A stretch of DNA of 28,676 bases from JAJTHJ01 sp046316025 (GCA_046316025.1 JBKCXU010000039.1:1-28676); one strand, 5' to 3'; counted from the first letter of the stretch, positions 1 through 7,800 are shown. Made by a program: numbers and translations. Notes: generated from the sequence alone by a model not told the origin.

Positions 1-44
1 ACACTGCGCTACCATCAAACCCCTCGCTGGCGCGCACCCCTGCC

Positions 45-133
45 CCGTCCACGATCAGCCTGAAATGCCGTCCACGATCACGCTGAAACACCGTCCACGA
101 TCAGACTGAAACAGCCGTCCACGATCGCTGAAA
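45..133. repeat. Array of four 19-21 bp repeats, IS-end-like
   Basis: Four copies of a unit like CCGTCCACGATCAGACTGAAA lie at 45-65, 68-88, 91-111 and 115-133, with a 23-24 base period. The last copy lacks two bases. The copies differ only at two or three positions near the middle. The array begins inside a gene that starts at 221 on the minus strand and interrupts it. Multiple short repeats near a boundary are known from the ends of IS21-family insertion sequences, so the array could be the end of such an element lying to the left of the window. No transposase is visible here, so that identity is a guess. Spacers are only 2-3 bases, so this is not a CRISPR array. Confidence 0.8.
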
Positions 134-221
134 TACGCAGCAGCAGACGGGTCTTGACGCGTTCGCCTAGGCTGGCGGGCGCGCGTGTCGCGTGCAAGTC
201 GGCCGCAACCGGTTGCGCCAT
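78..221 (-). pseudogene. 5' fragment of a fourth operon gene, broken by the repeat array
   Basis: The start codon at 221-219 overlaps the chorismatase stop (223-221) in an ATGA arrangement. The same coupling is used twice upstream in this operon, so this is probably a real start. The reading frame gives about 29 ordinary residues beginning MAQPVAADLHATRAP. It then enters the repeat array, where each unit is read as a phrase like SLIVDG or SAIVDG, and it stops at 78-80. Only 47 residues result, too short to recognise a family. I infer that the original gene was truncated by insertion of the element carrying the repeats. The rest of the gene may lie on the far side of that element or may be lost. 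Confidence 0.6.
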
Positions 222-1252
222 CAACGCGCCTCGACGCCGGTACCCTCGATCTCGAACAGCAGATCCGAGCGGCAGATGTCGGCGTGCAGCAGCAGCAGGT
301 CGGCACCGGGAAGGTGCCGCGCCAGCTGCGCGGCGGCGGCCGGGGCATCCGCCGCATGGCGCAGATAGGCGCGCCATGTCATTCGCGCGCGGGCGAAATC
401 TTGCCGCTGCAAGCGAGCGTTGGCTACACCGATCAGCGCGTCCACGTTGACCATCGACTCGTCGATTTGGGCGGCCAGATCGCCGGCATGGCGCGTTTCG
501 TGACCGACGATGCTCGCCGTGCCCGAAATCAGCAGCATTGCCGCGTCGGACGAAGGCAGCAGGCAGGCGCGCGAAAAGACCGGGCTGCGCGGCCCGTACT
601 GCTGCGGATAGCGGTAGGCGCTCACTTGGCGCGGACTCTCCAGCGCCAGCGGTGCGGTACGCGCGGCCAGCACCGCGACCGTCAGCGCCTGCCCGCGATG
701 GCCGACTGCGCAGGCGGCGGGGGGCGCGGCGTCCGGAACGCGTCGTGCCGCAATAAACGCCTGATGGCGGCCGACGTTGAATTGCCGGTAACGCTCCAGG
801 CCCCCCTCCAGGCGATTGATCGCAGGCAGATAGTTCCAGAACCGCAGCGGATGCGCGAACCCGGCCGCATCGAGGGCGTCGAAGAGCGCGCTGTAGGCGC
901 GGCTCGCAGCCTCGAGCAGCGGGCAGGCGGACGCCGGGAGGTCGATCTGCACGCCGGCAAATGCCCAGGAGTCCGAGCGCCCGAGCCGGACCGCTCCGTG
1001 CGGCTCGTACACAACCGGCCCGTCGTCGCACGCGCGCCAGGCTTCGTAAGCGACCTCTCCGTTCCCGCGCAGCACGGGGGCATGCACGGGGAACCATGGA
1101 GCGGCGCCGGGCACCCGGTGCGCCCACGCCGCCGCGCCGAAGACCAGCCCGCCCAAGCTGCCCGCAGGCGCCGCGATGGCCCCGGGCGATGCCGCTCCAA
1201 CGCACGCCAGCAGGCGGCGGACGGTCGAGCGATCTGCCGCCAGTGTGTTCAT
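221..1252 (-). CDS. Chorismatase of the XanB2/FkbO/Hyg5 family
   Basis: The 343-residue product matches the usual size and signatures of chorismatases, which have a RidA-like fold. It carries YRYPQQYGPRSP and GTASIVGHETRHAGD in the middle and a C-terminal FEIEGTG segment, where the catalytic glutamate lies in this family. Such enzymes hydrolyse or aromatise chorismate to 3- or 4-hydroxybenzoate or dihydroxycyclohexadiene acids. In xanthomonadin and aryl-polyene loci, XanB2 makes the hydroxybenzoate starter. The ATG at 1252 overlaps the ketosynthase stop (ATGA), which decides the start over a longer upstream reading. Together with the ketosynthase and ACP it suggests an aryl starter unit being extended. 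Which product is formed (3-HBA, 4-HBA or other) cannot be told from the sequence read here. Confidence 0.85.
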   Translation of the reverse strand: MNTLAADRSTVRRLLACVGAASPGAIAAPAGSLGGLVFGAAAWAHRVPGAAPWFPVHAPVLRGNGEVAYEAWRACDDGPVVYEPHGAVRLGRSDSWAFAGVQIDLPASACPLLEAASRAYSALFDALDAAGFAHPLRFWNYLPAINRLEGGLERYRQFNVGRHQAFIAARRVPDAAPPAACAVGHRGQALTVAVLAARTAPLALESPRQVSAYRYPQQYGPRSPVFSRACLLPSSDAAMLLISGTASIVGHETRHAGDLAAQIDESMVNVDALIGVANARLQRQDFARARMTWRAYLRHAADAPAAAAQLARHLPGADLLLLHADICRSDLLFEIEGTGVEAR

Positions 1253-2505
1253 CGCGCCAGTGCGCGGTCGGCGCGACGCAGGGCGAGGACGGCATTGGAG
1301 CCGCCGAATGCGAAGCAATTGCTCAGCGCCGCTTCGATGCTGCGCGCGGCACCCGTGTGCGCGATGTGCCCGACGCCGGCGCAGGCAGGATCAATCGCGT
1401 CCAGATGCGCCGTCGGCGGCACCTGCTGGCGCCACAGTGCGCAGGCGGTGATCAGCGCTTCCATCGCGCCGGTTGCGCCAAGCATGTGGCCGTGCATCGA
1501 CTTGGTCGCGCTGACCGCGATCGACTCGGCGCGGGCGCCAAACACCCGGCGGATCGACTGAATCTCTGTGGGATCGCCCTCGAGTGTTGCGGTGCCGTGC
1601 GCATTGATGTAGCCGATCGCGTGGCGATCGAGGGACGCGTCGTTCAGGGCGGCCTCGATCGCGCGCGCCTGGCCGGTTTCGGACGGACGGGTGAGGTGGG
1701 AGTGATCGCAACTCGCCCCGTAGCCCGCCAGCTCCGCGTATAGCCGGGCGCCACGTGCGCGGGCATGTGCGACGCTTTCGAGCACCAGCGCCGCCGCCCC
1801 CTCGCCAAGGACCAGCCCGGCGCGGTCGCTGGAGAAGGGTCGGCAGGCCCGTTCCGGTTCGGTTCCCGGCGGCGCCATGACCCGCATCGCTTCCCAGGAC
1901 AGCAGCATGCCGGCGGTGAGCGCGGCCTCCGAGCCGCCGGCCACGGCGATCTGTGCGGCGCCGCTGCGGATCAGCCGCACGGCCTCGCCGATGGCAATCG
2001 CCGACGATGCGCAGGCGACCGAGGTGGTCGTGACCTGGCCGGCCAGCCCGAGGCGCAATGCAATGTGGGCGGCAGGGGCGTTGTGCATGGCGGTGACGAT
2101 CAGCAACGGCGAAACCCGATCCCTGCCGTTGCGCAGAACGTCGAAGTACGAGCGCTCGGTGGCGCTTACGCCGCCCAGCGCCGTGCCCCAGCACACGGCG
2201 GCGTCGGATCGGTCGTCGTTCGGATCGGGCGTGAGCCCGGCGTCCTGCCACGCGGTGAGGGCCGCGCTGAGCGCGAACTGCGTGCCACGGTCGAGCGTCT
2301 GGCGCGCGCCGGCGCCGAGTCGGCCGTTCGCGTCGAAACCGCCGACTGCCATGGCCGCGTAGCGCGTGGCCGACAGGCAGGGTTCCGGCTGGAAGCTGCC
2401 GATCGCCGACCGTCCGTGCAGTACGTGCTCGAACAACCCGGCGGCTTGCTCGGTGCCATAGCCGCAGACGACTCCCAAGCCGGTGATGCCGACTTGCTGG
2501 TTCAT
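1249..2505 (-). CDS. Beta-ketoacyl-ACP synthase (FabF-like ketosynthase)
   Basis: This 418-residue condensing enzyme shows the full thiolase-fold active site. Cys165 is in TSVACASSA, His303 in NAHGTATLEGDPTE, and Lys335 and His340 in ATKSMHGHMLGATGA. It should catalyse decarboxylative Claisen condensation of malonyl-ACP onto an acyl- or aroyl-ACP. Its start overlaps the ACP stop by ATGA at 2505-2502, and its stop overlaps the chorismatase start, so the three proteins are probably made in step. Fatty-acid FabF enzymes are similar in size. The chorismatase next door instead favours a role in aryl-polyene/xanthomonadin-like pigment synthesis, which is inferred from context. No acyltransferase, dehydratase or ketoreductase partner is visible within the window. 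Confidence 0.9.
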   Translation of the reverse strand: MNQQVGITGLGVVCGYGTEQAAGLFEHVLHGRSAIGSFQPEPCLSATRYAAMAVGGFDANGRLGAGARQTLDRGTQFALSAALTAWQDAGLTPDPNDDRSDAAVCWGTALGGVSATERSYFDVLRNGRDRVSPLLIVTAMHNAPAAHIALRLGLAGQVTTTSVACASSAIAIGEAVRLIRSGAAQIAVAGGSEAALTAGMLLSWEAMRVMAPPGTEPERACRPFSSDRAGLVLGEGAAALVLESVAHARARGARLYAELAGYGASCDHSHLTRPSETGQARAIEAALNDASLDRHAIGYINAHGTATLEGDPTEIQSIRRVFGARAESIAVSATKSMHGHMLGATGAMEALITACALWRQQVPPTAHLDAIDPACAGVGHIAHTGAARSIEAALSNCFAFGGSNAVLALRRADRALAR

Positions 2506-2756
2506 TGCGGACTGGACATCTGCGGCGCCTGGGCCAATGCGCGGTCGATGATGGCCAGCAGATCCGAAACCGTCTGCGGCAGGGTGCCGAGCTCCGGGAC
2601 GCGCACGCCGAGCTTTTCTTCCATCTCGAAGACCGCTTCGATGAGAAGCAGGGAATCGACGCCGATGGCTTCGAGTTCCGCCGGTGGCGTGACGCGCTCG
2701 GGTTCGATGCCGCGCTCGGCAAGGAACAGGCGCAAGGTGTCGAGCGCGGCAGTCAT
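2502..2756 (-). CDS. Acyl carrier protein
   Basis: The 84-residue acidic, helical protein has the phosphopantetheine attachment motif GVDSLLLIE with Ser35, the usual spacing for an ACP. It would carry the growing acyl or aroyl chain as a thioester for the adjoining ketosynthase. It is the first gene of the minus-strand operon, so a promoter should lie in 2757-2935. That gap is shared with the divergent gene starting at 2936. Its stop overlaps the ketosynthase start. It is not flanked by fabD or fabG, which argues that it is a specialised carrier, not the housekeeping AcpP. Confidence 0.9.
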   Translation of the reverse strand: MTAALDTLRLFLAERGIEPERVTPPAELEAIGVDSLLLIEAVFEMEEKLGVRVPELGTLPQTVSDLLAIIDRALAQAPQMSSPQ

Positions 2757-2935
2757 TAGAGGGGATACAGCGCCAGCAGCGGAGAATAGCGACTAACCCA
2801 TAAGTTTAGCGCTTGCGACCATGCCTCCTCGATGCATGCGCCGACGGTGGAGCTAGACTGCGAAACGTGCTCCGACAGCTTCCGGCCTGGGCGCGCTTGC
2901 GCGATTCGCTAACTTCCCCGAAGAGAAAGTCGATC

Positions 2936-3352
2936 ATGAAAAAGCGGTTGTTCGTTTGGCTGATGGCAGTTGCTTCGTTTCTTCTTCTCACGTCCGCACC
3001 GGCCCGCGCCGCTGTCGATGTGGTGTCCTGGCTCGACGTGCCGGCGACTACCCTGTCGGGTGAGCCCGCGACGGTCGAGCAGATCCGCAAAGCGTTCCTG
3101 GTGGGCGGGGCGCGCCGCGGCTGGCAGTTTGTCGACGACGGCCCAGGCAAACTGGTCGGTACGGTGATCGTGCGCTCGCACACGCTGAAAATGCAGGTCG
3201 AGATCGCGCCGGGAAAGTATTCGCTGCGCTACCTGGACAGCGTGAATCTGGATTACGAGGTGGTCGACGGCAAACCGCGAATCCATCGTTCTTACGAGCG
3301 CTGGAACGCCTATCTGCAGCAGGAAGTGCGAGCAGAACTGCTGCGTCTGTAG
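2936..3352 (+). CDS. Small exported protein of unknown function
   Basis: I do not recognise the family. The 138-residue protein begins with a clear Sec signal peptide, with MKKRLFVW, a hydrophobic core and a likely cut after SAPARA. A mature domain of about 110 residues follows. It is rich in alternating beta-type segments such as GTVIVRSHTLKMQVEI and YSLRYLDSVNLDYEV, with no cysteine and no lipobox. The ATG at 2936 is preferred over a longer upstream frame because a purine-rich ribosome site (GAAGAGAAAG) precedes it and the signal peptide starts there. It is divergent from the ACP operon and followed by a tRNA gene. A periplasmic role is inferred from the signal peptide alone. Confidence 0.8.
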   Translation: MKKRLFVWLMAVASFLLLTSAPARAAVDVVSWLDVPATTLSGEPATVEQIRKAFLVGGARRGWQFVDDGPGKLVGTVIVRSHTLKMQVEIAPGKYSLRYLDSVNLDYEVVDGKPRIHRSYERWNAYLQQEVRAELLRL

Positions 3353-3516
3353 CAAGTGGTCGGGGCGGCGCGCGTCCGCCCTGGCGGTTCAGGCGCCGTA
3401 GCCACTGCCCGCTTTCGCATCGCCCGGTCCCTCGCCTGTTCGAAGTAAAACGCGAGGTTGTCCGCCGGTTGGACGGCGGTGCCTGCCTGCGGGTATCCTC
3501 GCGTTCCCTCCGCTTG

Positions 3517-3592
3517 GCGCCCGTAGCTCAGTGGATAGAGTACTGGCCTCCGAAGCCAGGGGTCGTGGGTTCGAGTCCCGCCGGGCGCGCCA
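3517..3592 (+). tRNA. tRNA-Arg (anticodon CCG)
   Basis: The 76-base cloverleaf can be folded by eye. The acceptor GCGCCCG pairs with CGGGCGC, the D-arm is GCTCAGTGGATAGAG, and the anticodon stem CTGGC/GCCAG encloses the loop CTCCGAA. The T-arm has the loop TTCGAGT, followed by discriminator G and an encoded CCA. It reads CGG arginine codons, which are common in GC-rich genomes. No integrase gene or duplicated 3' end was seen nearby, so there is no sign that it serves as an attachment site. Confidence 0.97.
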
Positions 3593-3790
3593 ACCAATAT
3601 CCCGAATCAGCCTGCTGCGCGGCGCGATCTTGCCGCTGCGATGCTCGCCGTACACGTGTACGGCTGCGCTTTTCGCGCCAATCTCGCGCCGCTCGATACG
3701 GCTTCTTCGGGATAGTGGCCTTATCCGCTCGTCGCTGCCCGGCTCGTGACTGCCCTCGCGGGACATTGGCGGGGCTCTCTTGCGCTGCGC

Positions 3791-4498
3791 TCAACGCCTG
3801 CGCTTCAACCGCAACACCTCGTCGTACTCAGCAAGCTTCGGATACTCGATCGCCGGCCGCTCATCCAGCGTGAGCAGCGCCTGCCTCCACCGCTCCAGCT
3901 CCGCCGCGCGCTGGGCGTCGTCCATCCGCGTCGGGCCGTAGACCACGAAGGGTTGCAACGGCGTGCAGCCGGTGAAGTAGAAGGTGCCGTGGTGGATCGG
4001 GTAGAGCAGCATGGCGAGGTCGCCGGCCAGTCCGTCGGGCGCAAACATCGTTGGCGGGCCGCCGGTGGTGAGCGCGCACAGCGCGCGTTTGCCGGCCAGC
4101 ACACCGCGGTCGTACCAGCGGCCGCCGCCGTAGAGCCGGCCCATCGCCAGCACGCGATCAACCCAGCCTTTGAGGATCGCCGGCATGCCAAACCACCACA
4201 GCGGAAACTGAAAGATCAGCAGATCGGCCGCCAGCAACTTGTCCTGCTCGGCACGCAGGTCGGCGGCAAAGCCGTCGTGCGCGCTGGCGTACTGCTCCTC
4301 CACCTGCGGCTTGAAGTAGGCGGCGTCGGCCACGGTCGCGAAGTTGTGCCGGTCGTGCACGGGGTTAAAGCGCATCCGGTACAGATCGGACAGTTCCACC
4401 ACATGCCCCGCCGTGCGCAGGGTGGCGCAGGCCACGTCGGTCATCGCGCCGTTGAAGCTACCGCGCTCCGGGTGGGCCAAGACGATCAGCACGTTCAT
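3791..4498 (-). CDS. NAD(P)H dehydrogenase (quinone), flavodoxin fold
   Basis: The 235-residue protein begins with MNVLIVLAHPERGSFNGAM, the phosphate-binding start of NQO1/KefF/MdaB-like flavodoxin-fold reductases. It has a central FQFPLWWFGMPAILKGWVDR segment typical of FMN- or FAD-dependent quinone reductases and a GGPPTMFAPDG loop. These cytosolic enzymes transfer two electrons from NAD(P)H to quinones or related acceptors. The length fits the family. The gene stands alone on the minus strand between the tRNA and a repeat at 4546, so neighbours give no substrate. Confidence 0.85.
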   Translation of the reverse strand: MNVLIVLAHPERGSFNGAMTDVACATLRTAGHVVELSDLYRMRFNPVHDRHNFATVADAAYFKPQVEEQYASAHDGFAADLRAEQDKLLAADLLIFQFPLWWFGMPAILKGWVDRVLAMGRLYGGGRWYDRGVLAGKRALCALTTGGPPTMFAPDGLAGDLAMLLYPIHHGTFYFTGCTPLQPFVVYGPTRMDDAQRAAELERWRQALLTLDERPAIEYPKLAEYDEVLRLKRRR

Positions 4499-4545
4499 CG
4501 CGTGCCGATCCTATCCGGGATCGCGCCGGAGCGTCGCCGCAAGGG

Positions 4546-4603
4546 CACCCTCACCCGCGCGCTCCGCGCCACGCCTGCCCCCGCCTGATGCGGGCGAGGG
4601 TTG
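4546..4603. repeat. Degenerate palindromic element
   Basis: The segment reads CACCCTCACCC, then GCGCTCCGCGCCACGCC, then CCCCCGCCTGATGCGGGCGAGGG. The same building blocks occur in the longer elements at 13811 and 28441. It lies between the reductase start (4498) and the 3' end of the sugar dehydrogenase (4639). It is probably a decayed or partial copy of the dispersed family. Confidence 0.6.
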
Positions 4604-4638
4604 TCACGCAAGGTCCCGATGCCGCCGATCGGGGCCGA

Positions 4639-5775
4639 TTAGTTCGGCGCCGGCTCCAGCCGCAGCAGCGCACCGTCGGGCGAGTCGGTGAGCAGGTAGA
4701 CGTAGCCGTCCGGCCCCACGCGCACGTCGCGCACGCGCGGCAGTTGGCCGGCGAGCATGACTTCTTCGCTGGCGAACTTGTCGCCGGTGAGCCGCACGCG
4801 GATCAGCGCCTGCCCGCGCAGCGCGCCCAGCAGCGCGTCGCCGCGCCAGCCGGGGAACTTGTCTCCGGTGTAGAAGGCAAAGCCCGACAAGGCCGGCGAC
4901 GGCGACCAGTGCTTGACCGGCTGCGCCATGCCGGCGCGGGCGGTGCCCTCGCCGATTTTGGTGCCGGTCACGTAGTTGACGCCGTAGGTGATCACCGGCC
5001 AGCCGTAGTTGACGCCGGGCTCGATCAGGTTGAGCTCGTCGCCGCCCTGCGGGCCGTGCTCGGTGGCCCACAACTTGCCGGTGGTGGGGTGCGCTGCTGC
5101 GCCCTGCACGTTGCGGTTACCGAGCGAGTAGATCTCCGGCCGCGCTTTGGGGTCGGCGGCAAACGGGTTGCCCGGCGCGGGCTTGCCGTCTTCGGTTAGA
5201 CGCAGGATCTTGCCGGCGTGGTCGTCCAGGCGCTGCGCACGTTCCGGCTCGTCGCCGCGGTCGCCCAGCGTCAGGAAGAGCATGCCGTCGCGGTCCCACA
5301 CCAGCCGCGCGCCAAAGTGCCGACCCGAGCTCGACTTGGGCGCCATGCGGAACAGCACCTGCACGTCCTCCAGCCGCCATGCGCGGGGGCCGCCGGCCAG
5401 CTTGCCGCGTGCGAGCTCCGTGCCGTTACGCCCCTGCGCGTCGCGCTGCGCATAGGCGAGATAGACCCAGCGGTTGTCGGCAAACTTCGGGTGCAGGGCC
5501 ACGTCGAGCAGCCCGCCTTGCCCCTGCGCATCCACGCGTGGCAGGCCGGCCACCGGCACGGGGTCGAGCTTGCCATCGGCGCCGATCACGCGCAGCCGGC
5601 CCGGGCGCTCGGTCACGAGCATCCGCCCGTCCGGCAGGAAGGCGTGGCCCCAGGGGCTTTCGAGGCCGGTGGTCACGGTGGCAATGCGCACGCGATGCTC
5701 GCGCGTGGCATGCGTTTGCGCCGCCGCGCTCACGGTGGCGAGCGCGGTCACGGCGAGGACGAAGAGCGATTTCAT
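4639..5775 (-). CDS. PQQ-dependent aldose sugar dehydrogenase (YliI/GDH-B-like)
   Basis: The 378-residue protein has a signal peptide (MKSLFVLAVTALATVSAAAQ) and the beta-propeller motifs of soluble sugar dehydrogenases. These include ESPWGHAFLPDGRMLVTERPG near residue 40, the LTLGDRGDEPERAQ loop, KILRLTEDGKPAPGNPF, and ATEHGPQGGDELN with GVNYGWPVITYG. Members oxidise aldoses to lactones in the periplasm with PQQ as cofactor. The length is normal. No pqq biosynthesis gene is in the window. A repeat lies in its upstream leader (5837-5929). Confidence 0.9.
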   Translation of the reverse strand: MKSLFVLAVTALATVSAAAQTHATREHRVRIATVTTGLESPWGHAFLPDGRMLVTERPGRLRVIGADGKLDPVPVAGLPRVDAQGQGGLLDVALHPKFADNRWVYLAYAQRDAQGRNGTELARGKLAGGPRAWRLEDVQVLFRMAPKSSSGRHFGARLVWDRDGMLFLTLGDRGDEPERAQRLDDHAGKILRLTEDGKPAPGNPFAADPKARPEIYSLGNRNVQGAAAHPTTGKLWATEHGPQGGDELNLIEPGVNYGWPVITYGVNYVTGTKIGEGTARAGMAQPVKHWSPSPALSGFAFYTGDKFPGWRGDALLGALRGQALIRVRLTGDKFASEEVMLAGQLPRVRDVRVGPDGYVYLLTDSPDGALLRLEPAPN

Positions 5776-5836
5776 GGAGCTTCCTTACAGAGTGGTGCAG
5801 TGCCGGGTGCGGAGCGGCGAGGCCTTGGCCGACGGT

Positions 5837-5929
5837 CTTCCCTCACCCGGCGCTTTGCGCCACCCTCTCCCGGGGGGAGAGGGTAGAAAAGCCCCTCTCC
5901 CCCCGGGAGAGGGGTTGGGGTGAGGGAAG
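5837..5929. repeat. Palindromic element, family A
   Basis: The 93 bases are bounded by inverted ends CTTCCCTCACCC and GGGGTGAGGGAAG. Inside are a small hairpin (GGCGCTTTGCGCC) and two CTCTCCC...GGGAGAG hairpins separated by an A-rich turn. This occupies part of the roughly 340-base gap (5776-6116) between the divergent sugar dehydrogenase and folE. The remainder of the gap shows no gene and should hold both promoters. The copies at 20457 and 26279 have the same orientation. Confidence 0.9.
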
Positions 5930-6116
5930 AATGCCTGTGCGGAGTCGCCTCGTCGCGTGCGGATGCATCCGGCCATGGCAAACAAGCCAAAGGCCGCGAG
6001 CATGCCCGCCGCCGCGCGCCGCGGACAACGCAGATTTACCCGCAGCCGGCGCAGGGCGGTGCACCGGCGATTGCGGCTACCATGCCGGCCCATGCCTTCA
6101 TGACCGCAGGTGTGCC

Positions 6117-6842
6117 ATGAACGCCCCTGAAGCCCCTCCCCCCGCACCCGCCGAAGATCTCGGCCAGCCGCTGTCGGCGCGCATCCGCGCGCGGCTCACC
6201 GCCGCCGGCGAGCGCTTTCACGCCAACGACAACATCGCCGACTACCTGCGCCCGGGCGATCTCGACGCGCTGCAGGCCGAGGTCGAAGCGCGCCTGCGCG
6301 ACGTGCTCGCCGCGCTGGTGATCGACGTGGACAGCGACCACAACACGCAGGACACTGCGCGCCGCGTGGCCAAGATGTACCTGAACGAGGTGTTCCGCGG
6401 CCGCTACCAGCCGCGGCCGGACGTGACCGAGTTCCCCAACGTGGAGCGGTTAAACGAACTGATGATCGTCGGTCCGATCACGATCCGCAGCGCCTGCTCG
6501 CATCACTTTTGCCCGATCATGGGCAAGCTGTGGATCGGCGTGCTGCCCAACGAGCATTCCAACCTGATCGGCCTGTCCAAGTACGCGCGGCTGGCGGACT
6601 GGGTGATGAGCCGGCCGCAGATTCAGGAAGAAGCCATCGCCCGCCTGGCCGACCTGCTCTCCGACCGCATGCAGCCCGACGGCCTCGCGCTGGTGATGGA
6701 AGCCGACCACTTCTGCATGCAGTGGCGCGGCGTGAAGGACACCGACTCCAAGATGACCAACAGCGTGATGCGCGGCGCGTTTCTCAAGGACGCCAACCTG
6801 CGCCGCGAATTCCTCGCGCTGTTGTCGCGCAAGAACGCCTGA
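6117..6842 (+). CDS. folE: GTP cyclohydrolase I
   Basis: The 241-residue enzyme converts GTP to 7,8-dihydroneopterin triphosphate, the first step to folate and pterins. Zinc ligands are visible as Cys127 and His130 in SACSHHFCPIMGK and Cys200 in DHFCMQWRGVKD, with the catalytic His129 beside them. The segment HNTQDTARRVAKMY is the family's start of the catalytic core. The first ~35 residues are proline-rich and probably disordered. The zinc motif is CSHHF, unlike the CEHHF of E. coli FolE, which points to a divergent type I branch. I chose ATG 6117 because the protein then has normal family length. The BLUF gene follows 23 bases downstream, so the two are probably co-transcribed. Confidence 0.92.
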   Translation: MNAPEAPPPAPAEDLGQPLSARIRARLTAAGERFHANDNIADYLRPGDLDALQAEVEARLRDVLAALVIDVDSDHNTQDTARRVAKMYLNEVFRGRYQPRPDVTEFPNVERLNELMIVGPITIRSACSHHFCPIMGKLWIGVLPNEHSNLIGLSKYARLADWVMSRPQIQEEAIARLADLLSDRMQPDGLALVMEADHFCMQWRGVKDTDSKMTNSVMRGAFLKDANLRREFLALLSRKNA

Positions 6843-6865
6843 TTTACACCGCCACCGAGACCGCC

Positions 6866-7291
6866 ATGCTTGTCCGCCTGCTTTACGCTAGCCGCGCCGC
6901 CGCGGCGGTGACCCCCGAGACCATCGAGTCGATCCTCGCGCAGTCGCGCGCGCACAACCCGGCGCTGGGCATCACCGGCATCCTCTGCCACGGCGGCGAC
7001 GTGTTCATGCAGGTGCTCGAAGGCGGCCGCAGCGCGGTCAATACCCTCTACAACACCATCGTGCGCGACCCGCGCCATGCCGAGGTCGCGCTGCTGCACT
7101 ACGAAGAAGTGCCCGAGCGCCGCTTTGCCGGCTGGACGATGGGGCAGGTCAATCTGGCGCGGATCAACCCGTCGCTGCTGTTGAAGTACTCGGAAAGGCC
7201 TGCCCTCGACCCCTTTGCCGTCTCCGGCCGCGCGTCGATCGCGCTGCTGGAAGAGCTGATGGCTACCGCGCAGATCGTGGGGCGGGTGTAA
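6866..7291 (+). CDS. BLUF-domain blue-light sensor
   Basis: The 141-residue protein is a stand-alone BLUF domain that binds FAD non-covalently and senses blue light. The key residues are present: Tyr7 (LLYASRA), Asn31, Gln49 (FMQVLEG) and Trp90 (GWTMGQV), with the usual GITGIL strand at 35-40. About 40 residues follow the core and probably form the capping helices. There is no attached EAL, GGDEF or cyclase domain, so signalling must go through a partner. The gene lies 23 bases after folE and is likely in the same operon. The next gene (7432) has its own strong ribosome site. Confidence 0.93.
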   Translation: MLVRLLYASRAAAAVTPETIESILAQSRAHNPALGITGILCHGGDVFMQVLEGGRSAVNTLYNTIVRDPRHAEVALLHYEEVPERRFAGWTMGQVNLARINPSLLLKYSERPALDPFAVSGRASIALLEELMATAQIVGRV

Positions 7292-7431
7292 CGCTCGCCC
7301 CGCTTGCCGGCGTGCGCCGGCAGTGGGCGGCCTCGATCTCACCACCGACGCGCAGCCCTTGTCCGTTGCGGACGTCCGGCGGGTGTGCGCCGCATACACT
7401 GCGCGCTCCAGCAACCACAAGGAGAAAGCCC

Positions 7432-7800
7432 ATGATCGGTTACGTCACTCTCGGCACCAACGACCTGCCGCGCGCCACCGCGTTTTACGACGCGCTGCTG
7501 GCGGAGTTCGGGGCCAAGCGGCTGTGGGAGAGCGAGCGCGGCATCGCCTGGGGCCGCGACTGGAAGCAGCCGAGCCTTGGCGTAATGAAGCCCTACGATG
7601 GCACGCCGGCCACCGTCGGCAATGGCGTGATGGTCGCGCTGGTGGCGGACACGCGTGCGACGGTCGATCGCGTCTATGCCAAGGCGCTGGCGCTCGGCGC
7701 CACCGACGAAGGCCCGGCCGGCCCGCGCGGCGAAGGCTTCTACGCCGGCTACTTCCGCGATCCGGACGGCAACAAGCTCAACGTGTTCTTCATGGGTTGA
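7432..7800 (+). CDS. VOC-superfamily (glyoxalase/dioxygenase-like) protein
   Basis: The 122-residue single-domain protein shows the vicinal oxygen chelate pattern, with YVTLGTNDLPRATAFYDALL at the start and YFRDPDGNKLNVFF at the end. An AAGGAGA ribosome site lies just before ATG 7432. VOC proteins bind a divalent metal and include glyoxalases, extradiol dioxygenases and antibiotic-binding proteins. This one is closest in style to the small glyoxalase/bleomycin-resistance group with no assigned substrate. It may follow the folE-BLUF pair in the transcript after a 140-base gap. Confidence 0.85.
   Translation: MIGYVTLGTNDLPRATAFYDALLAEFGAKRLWESERGIAWGRDWKQPSLGVMKPYDGTPATVGNGVMVALVADTRATVDRVYAKALALGATDEGPAGPRGEGFYAGYFRDPDGNKLNVFFMG

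Noticed and set aside
45..133. Possible CRISPR array
   Set aside because: The copies are separated by only 2-3 bases, so there are no spacers, and no cas genes are present.
185..1561. Long plus-strand open frame of 458 codons, and a similar 343-codon frame at 1765-2796
   Set aside because: Both are antisense to the chorismatase, ketosynthase and ACP genes, which carry full catalytic motifs. Long shadow frames are expected at this GC content, and these show Ala/Arg/Gly-rich random composition.
3517..3592. tRNA-Arg as an integration site for a genomic island
   Set aside because: No integrase follows, no duplicated tRNA 3' end was found in the window, and the downstream genes look ordinary.
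3310..3794. Several open frames across the tRNA-Arg, with phrases such as GTRTHDPWLRRP and RRDSNPRPLASEA
   Set aside because: These are the well-known false proteins produced by reading the reverse strand of a tRNA gene. The tRNA structure is complete.
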